From: Bolinopsis microptera
Taxonomy: Eukaryota > Ctenophora > Tentaculata > Lobata > Bolinopsidae
Length of the DNA: 64,000 nucleotides
Assembly: GCF_026151205.1 (NCBI RefSeq)
Contig: NC_087073.1
Location: 1,488,001-1,552,000, forward strand
Direction: 5' to 3'
Positions 54,575 to 64,000 of this stretch are shown in pieces. Position numbers and translations under genes: made by a program. The notes beneath the pieces are model-generated. The model was not told the DNA's origin. It saw nothing but the letters and a program-made list of their open reading frames with translations, and made no database searches. Numbering within the stretch: position 1 is the first letter of the stretch; each line of letters opens with the position of its first letter.

Positions 54575-55151
54575 CAGAAAATAAACTTTAAATTTAAATC
54601 TAACCTTGAGTGAGATAAGAAACAGAAAATAAACGTTAAATTTAAATCTAACCTTGAGTGAGATAAGAAACAGAAAATAAACTTTAAATTTAAATCTAAC
54701 CTTGAGTGAGATAAGAAACAGAAAATAAACTTTAAATTTAAATCTAACCTTGAGTGAGATAAGAAACAGAAAATAAACTTTAAATTTAAATCTAACCTTG
54801 AGTGAAATAAGTTAAACAGAAAATAAACTTTAAATTTAAATCTAACCTTGAGTGAGATAAGAAACAGAAAATAAACTTTAAATTTAAATCTAACCTTGAG
54901 TGAGATAAGAAACAGAAAATAAACTTTAAATTTAAATCTAACCTTGAGTGAGATAAGAAACAGAAAATAAACTTTAAATTTAAATCTAACCTTGAGTGAG
55001 ATAAGAAACAGAAAATAAACTTTAAATTTAAATCTAACCTTGAGTGAGATAAGAAACAGAAAATAAACTTTAAATTTAAATCTAACCTTGAGTGAGATAA
55101 GAAACAGAAAATAAACTTTAAATTTAAATCTAACCTTGAGTGAGATAAGAC
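54575..55151 (-). repeat. 48-bp minisatellite, twelve copies, each with a splice-site-like core
   Basis: The unit on the minus strand is CTTATCTCACTCAAG|GTTAG followed by ATTTAAATTTAAAGTTTATT and TTCTGTTT. Because 48 is a multiple of three the frame is open across the array, giving a repeated 16-residue artefact. The first unit begins inside the exon at 55152-55248 and contains a 5' splice-site candidate. One unit carries a GTTAAACAG variant. Confidence 0.93.
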
Positions 55152-55248
55152 CCTGCAGAACAATGACCTGGAACTCAGCAGCGGACAGTTCACCCTCCTT
55201 AGCTGAAGCCAAGGCATCCGACAGTGCTTCAATATGATTCAGCGACAT
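55152..55248 (-). CDS. short first-exon candidate, unrecognised
   Basis: The minus-strand ATG at 55246-55248 reads MSLNHIEALSDALASAKEGE and LSAAEFQVIVLQG, an acidic amphipathic helix-like start. It then enters the 48-bp array at a CAAG|GTTAGA donor candidate. CACAACCTAG just upstream could be an acceptor or 5' UTR. No family recognised. Confidence 0.4.
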
Positions 55249-55315
55249 CGAGCTCTAGGTTGTGTGTTGACATTACCTTATATAAGAAAACAACAATTTT
55301 TCAAGAAAACAACAT

Positions 55316-55600
55316 ATACATTACCCTAGTAGTGTTACCATAGTTACACTAGTAGTGTTACCATAGTTACACTAGTATTGTACCATAGTTACACTAGTAG
55401 TGTTACCATAGTTACAATAGTAGTGTTACCATAGTTACACTAGTAGTGTTACTATAGTTACACTAGTAGTGTACCATAGTTACACTAGTAGTGTTACCAT
55501 ATTTACACTAGTAGTGTACCATAGTTACACTAGTAGTGTTACCATAGTTACACTAGTAGTGTTGCCATAGTTACACTAGTATTGTTACCATAGTAACACT
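55316..55600 (+). repeat. 23-bp minisatellite with GTTACCATAGTTAC core
   Basis: About twelve units of GTAGTGTTACCATAGTTACA plus CTA, some 22 bp. Related through the shared core to the 22-bp and 55-bp arrays. Confidence 0.9.
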
Positions 55601-56368
55601 ACACTCTGTTGGAGACAAGTAAGTAGTTAGTAAGTAGACACTGTACTAGTACTACAACAAACAATGAGCCAACTGCTTCAAATAAACTGAACAATCTCAT
55701 ACTCTAGTAGCAGGGAGGAGTTTATGACATTGCAACGCAGATAACGACACACCACGTGACACAAACGTGCTCCTTCAGTCAGTGTAACTATGGTAACATT
55801 AATACTATTTCAGAATATGAGTATGACGTAGAAATGTCGATACGTTATTCAGCTATTTATTTCCAGAATCTGTCTTCACTGAGTCTATTTAGAAACAATC
55901 AGAAATTTGAATAAAAGAACTATCAAATCATGAGACTCAATAACACTACACGAATCCACCAGGTAACACTACCATATAAGGTTATATTACGTTCTCCTTC
56001 TATTCAGTCGACAGTCCGTCATGTGCTGATCAATCAGCCAATGATAATAGAGTAATATGTATAGTAGATATGGCCTAAGATAGATTCGCAACAATCTCAA
56101 GCGTGTGTTAAACCGCAACATAACGCGATATAGAATAGAATAGCTGTGAGCTGATACGAGAAATAACCGAAGAATATGTCAAATAAGTGTCATTTGTAAC
56201 TGCAAATTTCAGGATATGAATGATTTAAGAAATGGTAGATTTTAGAAACTTGAACTTTATTTATATTAAAAGAAAAATATTTTTTACCGAATGAATGGAA
56301 GTAAAGCTTTACTCCTCTATACAGCTTATTTTCTACTGTGATTATTCTTACGTAATTCACACAATTTT
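55601..56368. other. no gene seen
   Basis: AT-rich spacer between two arrays, no open frame of note. Confidence 0.5.
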
Positions 56369-56935
56369 GGTAGCGTTACCATGTAACTATGGTAGCGCTA
56401 CCATGTAACTATGGTAACGCTACCATGTAACTATGGTAGCGCTACCATGTAACTATGGTAACGCTACCATGTAACTATGGTAGCGCTACCATGTAACTAT
56501 GGTAACGCTACCATGTAACTATGGTAACGCTACCATGTAACTATGGTAACGCTACCATGTAACTATGGTAACGCTACCATGTAACTATGGTAACGCTACC
56601 ATGTAACTATGGTAACGCTACCATGTAACTATGGTAACGCTACCATGTAACTATGGTAACGCTACCATGTAACTATGGTAACGCTACCATGTAACTATGG
56701 TAACGCTACCATGTAACTATGGTAACGCTACCATGTAACTATGGTAACGCTACCATGTAACTATGGTAACGCTACCATGTAACTATGGTAACGCTACCAT
56801 GTAACTATGGTAACGCTACCATGTAACTATGGTAACGCTACCATGTAACTATGGTAACGCTACCATGTAACTATGGTAACGCTACCATGTAACTATGGTA
56901 ACGCTACCATGTAACTATGGTAACGCTACCATGTA
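56369..56935 (+). repeat. 22-bp minisatellite, about 26 copies
   Basis: Unit GGTAACGCTACCATGTAACT plus AT, nearly perfect from unit to unit. The first units have GGTAGCGCTACC, a perfect 12-bp palindrome; later ones have GGTAACGCTACC. Read inverted, each unit carries GTTACCATAGTTAC. Four more units lie at 60190-60272. Confidence 0.95.
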
Positions 56936-58347
56936 AACTGTAAAGTCACACCCAATCAACTCTACCGAGAGGAACATAGTGGAACAAACCACTGAGGAGC
57001 AAAAACCACGAGTATTGCTTTACACCTCTAGATCGGCGATATTTGGACAACACATCTGTTCATCCATCATCGCCACAACATCACCACCAATATGTTCATC
57101 CTACATAGTAGTGGTAGTAGTATAAACATCACCACCAATAGGGTCATCCATCATCAAGCCTCGCGGACTGTTAGTCCTACCGGGTGATTGGTAGTGCAAA
57201 CACTGGAAAAAACAATTGAACAAAATTACCTTATATGGTAGTGTTACCATAGTTACGCTACAAATTAAAGGTTTTCAATGCACAAACTCCACCAGGCGCC
57301 GCGGACGTCCAGTAAATTTATATGTCCCTACAACAAGGACGAGCAATCTAGATCTACCTTAGAAAATTAGAAATATGATTATTTAGTTCCTGAGGTATTC
57401 CAAGACAATGTTATTGTTGATCTGGGTGCACAAACGCTAGTAACTGTATAGTACAGATAAAGCTTTAGCTAGTATAGATCAATCTAGAACAATCATCACA
57501 AATATATACCTATACAATGCTTTTGGACACGAAGGAAACACACAACGTCAGGCTTGAAATCTTTGTAAAACTATATCATTAGAGCCTGTAAAAACAAATA
57601 TATACCTACTGGTGTCATCTACTTAGTGGACTTTTTGGTCAACTTTAGAATGTTGTTATCTAGTAAATAATATTAGAATGTTGTTATCTAGTAAATAACA
57701 TTAGAATGTTGTTAATGAATAAAATACATATGTCTGATAACATAGCGTTAGTTGTAGTAACTTTATACAAATATTTCGAATGTGTCAAAAGTTCCGAGTG
57801 AATAATTATCACATAACGATCCGTTGTAAGTTTAAATCAAAAGCAAAACCCCATTACAAAAGCACACAGTTTTATTCAAACGTACCAGATGAAAAGTGTG
57901 CCTTGGTAATTATAGTGGAGAATGGAGATGAACAATGACAACATCTCATTATGGATAACACATAACACGATGATGTGAAATATAAACCATTACGGGTAGC
58001 GTAACGTTGTGTATTATTTAAAGAAAAGTGGTTAAAACTAGCCGTGCACCAGATGGGTCTAAAAGTAGAAGTTGATGAAACAATGGTATCACACTAGCCT
58101 GGAGAGGGATTATTTAAAACATATAAGTGAAACGAAAAGTTATATCACACTACTCTATATCACACTATTCTATATCAAACTTTTCTATATCACCTTTCAT
58201 TACACTATTCTGAATTCCGTACTCTTTTAGATCATAAAGATTATCCGACGCTTTGTTCAGTAATATGGGGGGTTCTCTACATTTAATATAGTCAAAAAGT
58301 CGGTAAAACCCCTAAAACTAATTTGTTGACAATGGTGTCTATTTCAA
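56936..58347. other. no gene; minor repeats
   Basis: CATCACCACCAATA twice near 57078-57140, TTAGAATGTTGTTATCTAGT three times at 57646-57715, and CTATATCACACTA units at 58150-58200. No coding seen. Confidence 0.55.
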
Positions 58348-58876
58348 AGCTCAGAGAGAATGTTCTAGTTTCACTTCTGTTACCATAGTAACTCAGAGAG
58401 AATGTTTAGAGAGAATGTTCTAGTTTCACTTCTGTTACCATAGTAACTCAGAGAGAATGTTTAGAGAGAATGTTCTAGTTTCACTTCTGTTACCATAGTA
58501 ACTCAGAGAGAATGTTTAGAGAGAATGTTCTAGTTTCACTTCTGTTACCATAGTAACTCAGAGAGAATGTTTAGAGAGAATGTTCTAGTTTCACTTCTGT
58601 TACCATAGTAACTCAGAGAGAATGTTTAGAGAGAATGTTCTAGTTTCACTTCTGTTACCATAGTAACTCAGAGAGAATGTTTAGAGAGAATGTTCTAGTT
58701 TCACTTCTGTTACCATAGTAACTCAGAGAGAATGTTTAGAGAGAATGTTCTAGTTACACTTCTGTTACCATAGTAACTCAGAGAGAATGTTTAGAGAGAA
58801 TGTTCTAGTTACACTTCTTTTACCATAGTAACTCAGAGAGAATGTTTAGAGAGAATGTTCTAGTTACACTTCTGTT
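58348..58876 (+). repeat. 55-bp minisatellite, about nine copies, each with an X-box-like site
   Basis: Unit CAGAGAGAATGTTTAGAGAG, AATGTTCTAGTTTCACTTCT, GTTACCATAGTAACT. The last 14-mer, GTTACCATAGTAAC, fits RYYNYY-N2-RRNRAC in full. Period checked at 58379 and 58434. Confidence 0.93.
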
Positions 58877-60187
58877 AAATGAAGCTAGTAATAGACAAAG
58901 ACAGGCTGATCCTTAACCTCATTTCCTTGGTAACCTTGGTAACCTCATTTAATTTCCACTTCCTCGAAAGTCTGAACAGGAAATATAAACTATTTGGTAT
59001 GGCTGGTGTAGTAGTGGGAATCAGTTTTGTAGAAAGACTAATGAACACTTTTGTGTAATGTAAAGATTGCCTGCATTGTACAATGTTAGCGTGGTATTCG
59101 TTGTAAAGATTGCCTGCATGCAGATTGCAGCAGCAGCAACAACAGCATCAGCAGCAACTGCAGCAGCAGCAGCAACTACAGACACCACGGTAAACACCTG
59201 TTGATTAATGCGCTGGTTAATTTGTACTATTCAACTAAGGATCAACCAATGCCATCACTACTGACATTCTAAAATAAAAATGAATACCACGCAGTAAATG
59301 TGGGTGATCAGTACTAGTATCTCGGTGAGCCATTCAACTGGACGGTACCCCTAATTAAATATTGTGCGAGAGAGCGTGTATCTATCATAATATTACAACT
59401 AAATAAGCGCTCGGCCGCTATAAACCTGTAACCACTGTGTAGTGGACAGTGGTAGTCATTAACGGGTGATACTCGTAAAATATTTGAGTCCAACTCGGTG
59501 CGCGTCCTGGTAGTGGTAGGTTATAAACCTACAATGGTAGTCATTGGAAACAATCTAAATCTACTTAAAAACATCTGAAACGAGTACAACTGGCAAACTG
59601 AACTGAACCAAAGGTTTGTAGATAGTAAAATGAGTAACTTGAAAATGAGTTCTCTTCTGGAATCTCGTTATAGATTTTCCTTATTCTAAACGCACTGTAA
59701 ACGTGAACATTAGCATCAGGTGACTGTATTTCTGTTTCTTACACGGGTATGATATTACTGACTCCCCTCCTCCCACAAACGTAATCAGGTGACGGTATCC
59801 CTGTTTCTATCTACTCACAGAAATGTTTCACATAGCAAGCACTGTGATATCCTCCGCTGTACAATCTCTACACTGTCTGTGAGCTATATCAACAACCCGC
59901 AGTACAATATGTAGTACACTGTCTGATGAACCATTGAATACTACTCAATACTGAATACTGATCCTCTGATCATTACCATTGTTCTAATATATAAGAATCA
60001 TGAATAGAATAATACAAGAGTAACAACTGTAAATACGTTGAACTGTGCGGTCAGCTCACTCTGTCAGGTACCCGCACCCCCGTACCCATACTACTGCGGT
60101 AATTTCCTAATTTGCGGGCCCATATTACCAATGTTACTCTAGAATTAACCTGTTAATAGATGAAGTTCGAGTAGTTACTGCTCGAGA
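58877..60187. other. no gene; CAG/CAA tract
   Basis: At 59125-59187 a CAGCAGCAGCAACAACAGCA triplet tract occurs, possibly a poly-Gln exon relic but without a long frame. The rest is AT-rich and featureless. Confidence 0.5.
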
Positions 60188-60367
60188 TGTCGCATGTAAC
60201 TATGGTAACGCTACCATGTAACTATGGTAACGCTACCATGTAACTATGGTAACGCTACCATGTAACTATGCACGATTAGTTTGGATTCCGACTCGAAGTC
60301 AAAGTCAAATGCTGAACTTGTGATCAGATATAATGAGAGATATGTTGTAGACCCCATGTAACTATGG

Positions 60368-60402
<35 letters not shown>
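60188..60402 (+). repeat. four 22-bp units, then poly-C run
   Basis: Units of CATGTAACTATGGTAACGCTAC at 60190-60272, one more half-unit at 60355-60370, and then about 32 C at 60371-60402. Confidence 0.88.
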
Positions 60403-60890
60403 ATATTTGCGAGTGTAGCCCCCTATTTGCGAGTGGTTTCTGCAGAGATGAGAGTCTAACCCACGCCATGTGGCCCGTCAAAACATGGCGTTGTATGGGC
60501 AGACATTCGTGGAATAGAGGCGTAGTGTGGGCAGATCCTAACAGAGTGTAGCAGTAGTGACAGTTTAACTACACGAACAATGATAGTATTCAGTAACGAA
60601 CATTATCGCAGACTGAATTTGATTGGGTTTCCGTTGCTGCATATCTAACATTGGGGCCGACATAATATGATCAGCAGATTCAACTTGCACATTTATACTC
60701 GTTGATTGTAATAAAATGGTGTACATGCTACATATTATGCAGGGTGGTTTATAGAAGTTTAAAATTCAACAAATACAATCGTCTTCTGTTGATAAAACAA
60801 TACACCTTTTTTGTTAGTTGGCCTTATGTTAGCCACACGAACCGTTATTTATAACAAACAGTTTCAAAACGGATTCGCTATGTTCTACAT
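60403..60890. other. no gene seen
   Basis: Only short frames. GCGAGTG/CCCCTATTTGCGAGTG is duplicated just after the poly-C run. Confidence 0.5.
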
Positions 60891-60904
60891 GTAAGTGTAA
60901 CAGT

Positions 60905-61915
60905 ACGCGGTAACAGTGCGACTAACTGTGTTACAGTGTGACTAACTGTGTTACAGTGCGACTAACTGTGTGACAGTGCGACTAACTGTGTAACAGTGCG
61001 ACTAACTGTGTTACAGTGCGACTAACTGTGTGACAGTGCGACCAACTGTGTAACAGTGCGACTAACTGTGTAACAGTGCGACTAACTGTGTAACAGTGCG
61101 ACTAACTGTGTAACAGTGCGACTAACTGTGTAACAGTGCGACTAACTGTGTAACAGTGCGACTAACTGTGTAACAGTGCGACTAACTGTGTAACAGTGCG
61201 ACTAACTGTGTAACAGTGCGACTAACTGTGTAACAGTGCGACTAACTGTGTAACAGTGCGACTAACTGTGTAACAGTGCGACTAACTGTGTAACAGTGCG
61301 ACTAACTGTGTAACAGTGCGACTAACTGTGTTACAGTGCGACTAACTGTGTAACAGTGCGACTAACTGTGTAACAGTGCGACTAACTGTGTAACAGTGCG
61401 ACTAACTGTGTTACAGTGTGACTAACTGTGTAACAGTGCGACTAACTGTGTTACAGTGTGACTAACTGTGTAACAGTGCGACTAACTGTGTAACAGTGCG
61501 ACTAACTGTGTTACAGTGCGACTAACTGTGTAACAGTGCGACTAACTGTGTAACAGTGCGACTAACTGTGTAACAGTGCGACTAACTGTGTAACAGTGCG
61601 ACTAACTGTGTAACAGTGCGACTAACTGTGTAACAGTGCGACTAACTGTGTAACAGTGCGACTAACTGGGTAACAGTGCGACTAACTGTGTAACAGTGCG
61701 ACTAACTGTGTAACAGTGCGACTAACTGTGTAGCAGTGCGACTAACTGTGTTACAGTGCGACTAACTGTGTAACAGTGCGACTAACTGTGTAACAGTGCG
61801 ACTAACTGTGTAACAGTGCGACTAACTGTGAACTGTGTAACAGTGCGACTAACTGTGTAACAGTGCGACTAACTGTGGTACAGTGCGACTAACTGTGTAA
61901 CAGTGCGACTGACTG
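60905..61915 (+). repeat. 20-bp satellite, about 50 copies
   Basis: Unit GTGCGACTAACTGTGTAACA, with variants GTTACA, GTGACA and GTGTGACTAAC clustered at the edges and around 61320-61510. One slipped unit (AACTGTGAACTGTGTAA) lies at 61825. Stray copies at 63413-63440 show that the family extends to the right. Confidence 0.97.
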
Positions 61916-62762
61916 TGAAATAGCCCGGTTCATAAAACAAAAATATTATCCAATAATTGCGGTAATAGGCTTATTTGTTGTTCCTTAGGCCAAATAACTA
62001 TTTAAAAAATTTTAAAGCTTCAACTCCAACCGGAACGGACTAGAAACAAAGGAAGATCTTAAGAAGCTTTATTAGATTTTATGTGTAAATGTTGTTTGAT
62101 ATTGATTTTATTTTATTCTCAAACATAAACTGTCGTATTCAATATATAAATATTAGCAAACCAAATATATACGTTGTCTTGACGTATCAGTAAGAGTCTA
62201 AGTAAACTATAGGTAAAAATATAATATTAATCATAAGCTAAAATGTACTAATCTTTGTATTCTAAATGGGGAAAAAGAAGAAACATTGTCAGTCAGTCGA
62301 GAAAATTGTCAGTCAGGCTATATGGCAGCTTTGTAGATGTTGTGACTATGCTAGTAGTGGTCCCAGGCTTGCGACTGGAATTGCGGTGTTAAATCGATTT
62401 AATGGTACCAACGATCCACCTCCCACTTGTTGTTTGGTACTTAGCATTAATAGTGTTAGCTGTAGCCATTTATAGCAAGAATCTTAAAACATAAGGGGAT
62501 GACAAGGAAAAGAGGAAGGAAAAAGAATAACGGGACAAACAATTAATTAAAGTATTTATAGGAGCATTAGATATTGTAATTACAAGCTTCAATAATAAAT
62601 CACTGACTAAAACTTCTAATTAAAATGACACTTGGTACGCTCGCCCATTTTCACTGGTCAGTCTGAACTTCGGTTTAGCACGTTGTACACTTATTCACCT
62701 AAGTTTCAGAATTTGTTCAGTTTAGCAGAGTTAGTACCCGTGTTTCAATAAATCAAAAGATA
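61916..62762. other. no confident gene; 69-codon frame at 62266
   Basis: The ATG at 62266 opens a frame with KKKKHCQSVEKIVSQ and CRCCDYASSG. It is protein-like in part but short and without a family. Remainder AT-rich. Confidence 0.4.
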
Positions 62763-63118
62763 TCAGGGGAGTTCTTTAATAATGTTACGGTCATCTAGAA
62801 TACCGAACTTCCTGAAAACGTTATCGTATTTCCTCAGACAACGTTTAATGCCTTTAATCAGTCTATCACGGCTATATCCTCTATCAATTAGAATTTTGAA
62901 TATTTTGTGAAGATGGGAGGTAAAGATATCCAATCTAGTGCAAACATTACCATATCTAAGAACTTGACTTGAAAAAACGTTGTAGCCAACCTCGGTTGGG
63001 ATGTTACTGTGAGGAAATGTAAGGGATACAACATGAAAATTAAAATCATCAGTTTTGTTATACACTGATATTTCTAGTCCTTCTGTGGAAATATTAATAT
63101 TTAAATCAAGGTAGATTA
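62763..63118 (-). pseudogene. reverse-transcriptase C-terminal fragment (Penelope-like or related)
   Basis: The minus strand from 63118 reads VIYLDLNINI, then ISVYNKTDDFNFHVVSLTFP, HSNIPTEVGYNVFSSQVLRY and LIDRGYSRDRLIKGIKRCLR. F/Y-L-D-L-x-I, Y-x-K-x-D-D-F-x-F and S-N-I-P...S-Q-x-x-R-Y-x-x-x-C are the block after the catalytic core in a widespread metazoan retroelement RT. I believe it is Penelope-like but am not sure. Catalytic motifs lie further upstream and are absent, so this is a 3' fragment. Confidence 0.6.
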
Positions 63119-64000
63119 CTGGACCTCGTTAGTCACATAGAAATCATCAGACTTTATTAAAAGTGATCGGTGACCCTGTCAGTGACGAGCTATGAAGGAA
63201 TTATTGGACCTCATCGATGCTGATCCTATCAGTGACGAGTTATGAAGAAATAAGAACCTCATTTAAATCCTAGTTTGACGAAAATATTCCTCTGGCAACG
63301 AAGATTAGACAGCTTGCTTGTGAAGGCATGGCGATCGGAAAACCACGGTACCTAGATCATAACCTGCTGACTTCTTTAAACTTTAAAGGATTTTAAAGGA
63401 TCAGTTCCACGAAAGTGCGACTAACTGTGTTACAGTGCGACTTACTGAAAACTGTGTCAAAAGTAGAATTTTACCTTCTTAATTACGTGATGATATAATT
63501 TGATATTTTGTTTTATTTGAGAAAAATCAATACAAATAATCCCAAATTTGTGTCTGTCTGTCTGTCTGTGGGTAATTTCCCAACGGCTTAATCAAGAAAA
63601 CGGTAATAGTAACGGGGCTGGTTTTTTTCGGTATAGTGCCGACAAAACTCAAGCCAGATTTTTCAAAATCGGTCGGTGGTAATGGTTTAATTGATGGTTT
63701 TGTACTTCAAATGTGATATTAAAGTAACTCACTTTTTGTCCCACTCTCTCTCTCAGACTCTCTCTCCATATTTACAGCTCCCCTAATTACTGCTTTGTAC
63801 ATAATTAGGTAATTTGGCATAGGAGCCTATTAAATATTAATTTTGGATACGTATAATACGTGATGGGCGCTCAGAATTAAATTTACTCTAATGCGGTCGG
63901 TTTCAACTGAGCGAGTTTATACTTTTGCACAATTTTAACTTTTGCACTGTTTGTACTTTTGCAATTCAACTGCGATAGTGAAGTCCCGGCCGTAGGCACG
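63119..64000. other. no gene; satellite strays and simple repeats
   Basis: A duplicated line (GACCTCGTTAGTCAC / GACCTCATCGATGC with GTCAGTGACGAG) lies at 63121-63245. Satellite half-units lie at 63413-63440, (TCTG)n at 63550-63569 and (CT)n at 63744-63770. The GGGTAATTTCCCAACGGCTT line near 63569 looks like a dispersed repeat end. Nothing coding. Confidence 0.5.

Noticed and set aside
54550-55248. 232-codon repetitive protein ORF
   Set aside because: Beyond the first ~38 codons it is the 48-bp minisatellite read in frame; only the first segment is kept as an exon candidate.
60905-61915. CRISPR-like array
   Set aside because: Units are contiguous 20-mers with no unique spacers, in a eukaryotic setting; this is a satellite.

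Overview
This is eukaryotic, almost certainly invertebrate animal, nuclear DNA. There are GT-AG-like exons, a kinase exon of the animal MAP3K1 type, several metazoan non-LTR retrotransposons, DNA-transposon relics, long minisatellites and a satellite block. The retroelement types are ones I associate with cnidarians, and to a lesser degree sponges, so a cnidarian is my best guess. No ribosomal or other marker gene confirms it. Gene density is very low: one clear host exon (MAP3K-like, 12.12-12.47 kb) and a few weaker host candidates.

Layout. 0-1.7 kb: 5' part of a LINE on the minus strand that runs off the left edge. 1.7-11.5 kb: a block bounded by a ~245 bp inverted repeat. It holds a 1 kb GGA-rich purine tract, duplicated repeats, a zinc-knuckle exon, a hAT transposase fragment, an unrecognised multi-exon gene-like unit present in intact, deleted and intron-reduced copies, a broken zinc-finger-like ORF and a frameshifted KDZ/HMGXB3-like transposase domain. 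12-14 kb: the MAP3K exon, then a minus-strand SAC3/GANP-like candidate with a tandem duplication. 15.2-18.6 kb: three tail fragments of a restriction-like-endonuclease (RLE) LINE and a LINE reverse transcriptase. 21.3-25.4 kb: the main RLE-LINE copy, split by a 1,104 bp insertion with CACAGTG termini and a 5-bp target duplication (Transib/RAG-like). 27.6-30.7 kb: a nearly complete LINE ORF with a (TATCCTTG)n tail.

31-42 kb: duplicated exon-like modules, a possible hAT-like ORF, a 240-bp minisatellite, a strong hairpin and a decayed transposon-like gene with a gag-like segment. 42-50 kb: two unidentified coding-like relics separated by AT-rich DNA. 50-62 kb: repeat-dominated, with arrays of 9, 33, 48, 23, 22, 55 and 20 bp units. 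Several share a palindrome resembling the RFX X-box. Two related small Cys-rich coding segments, one with a signal peptide, and one short exon lie among them. 62.7-63.1 kb: a last reverse-transcriptase C-terminal fragment.

The parts do not form an operon or pathway. The window reads as a transposon graveyard with nested insertions and local tandem duplications around sparse host exons. The points most worth following are the Transib/RAG-like insertion, the inverted-repeat-bounded block at 1.7-11.5 kb, the X-box-like arrays and the array of splice-site-containing units at 54.6-55.2 kb. All copy counts and boundaries were read by eye.
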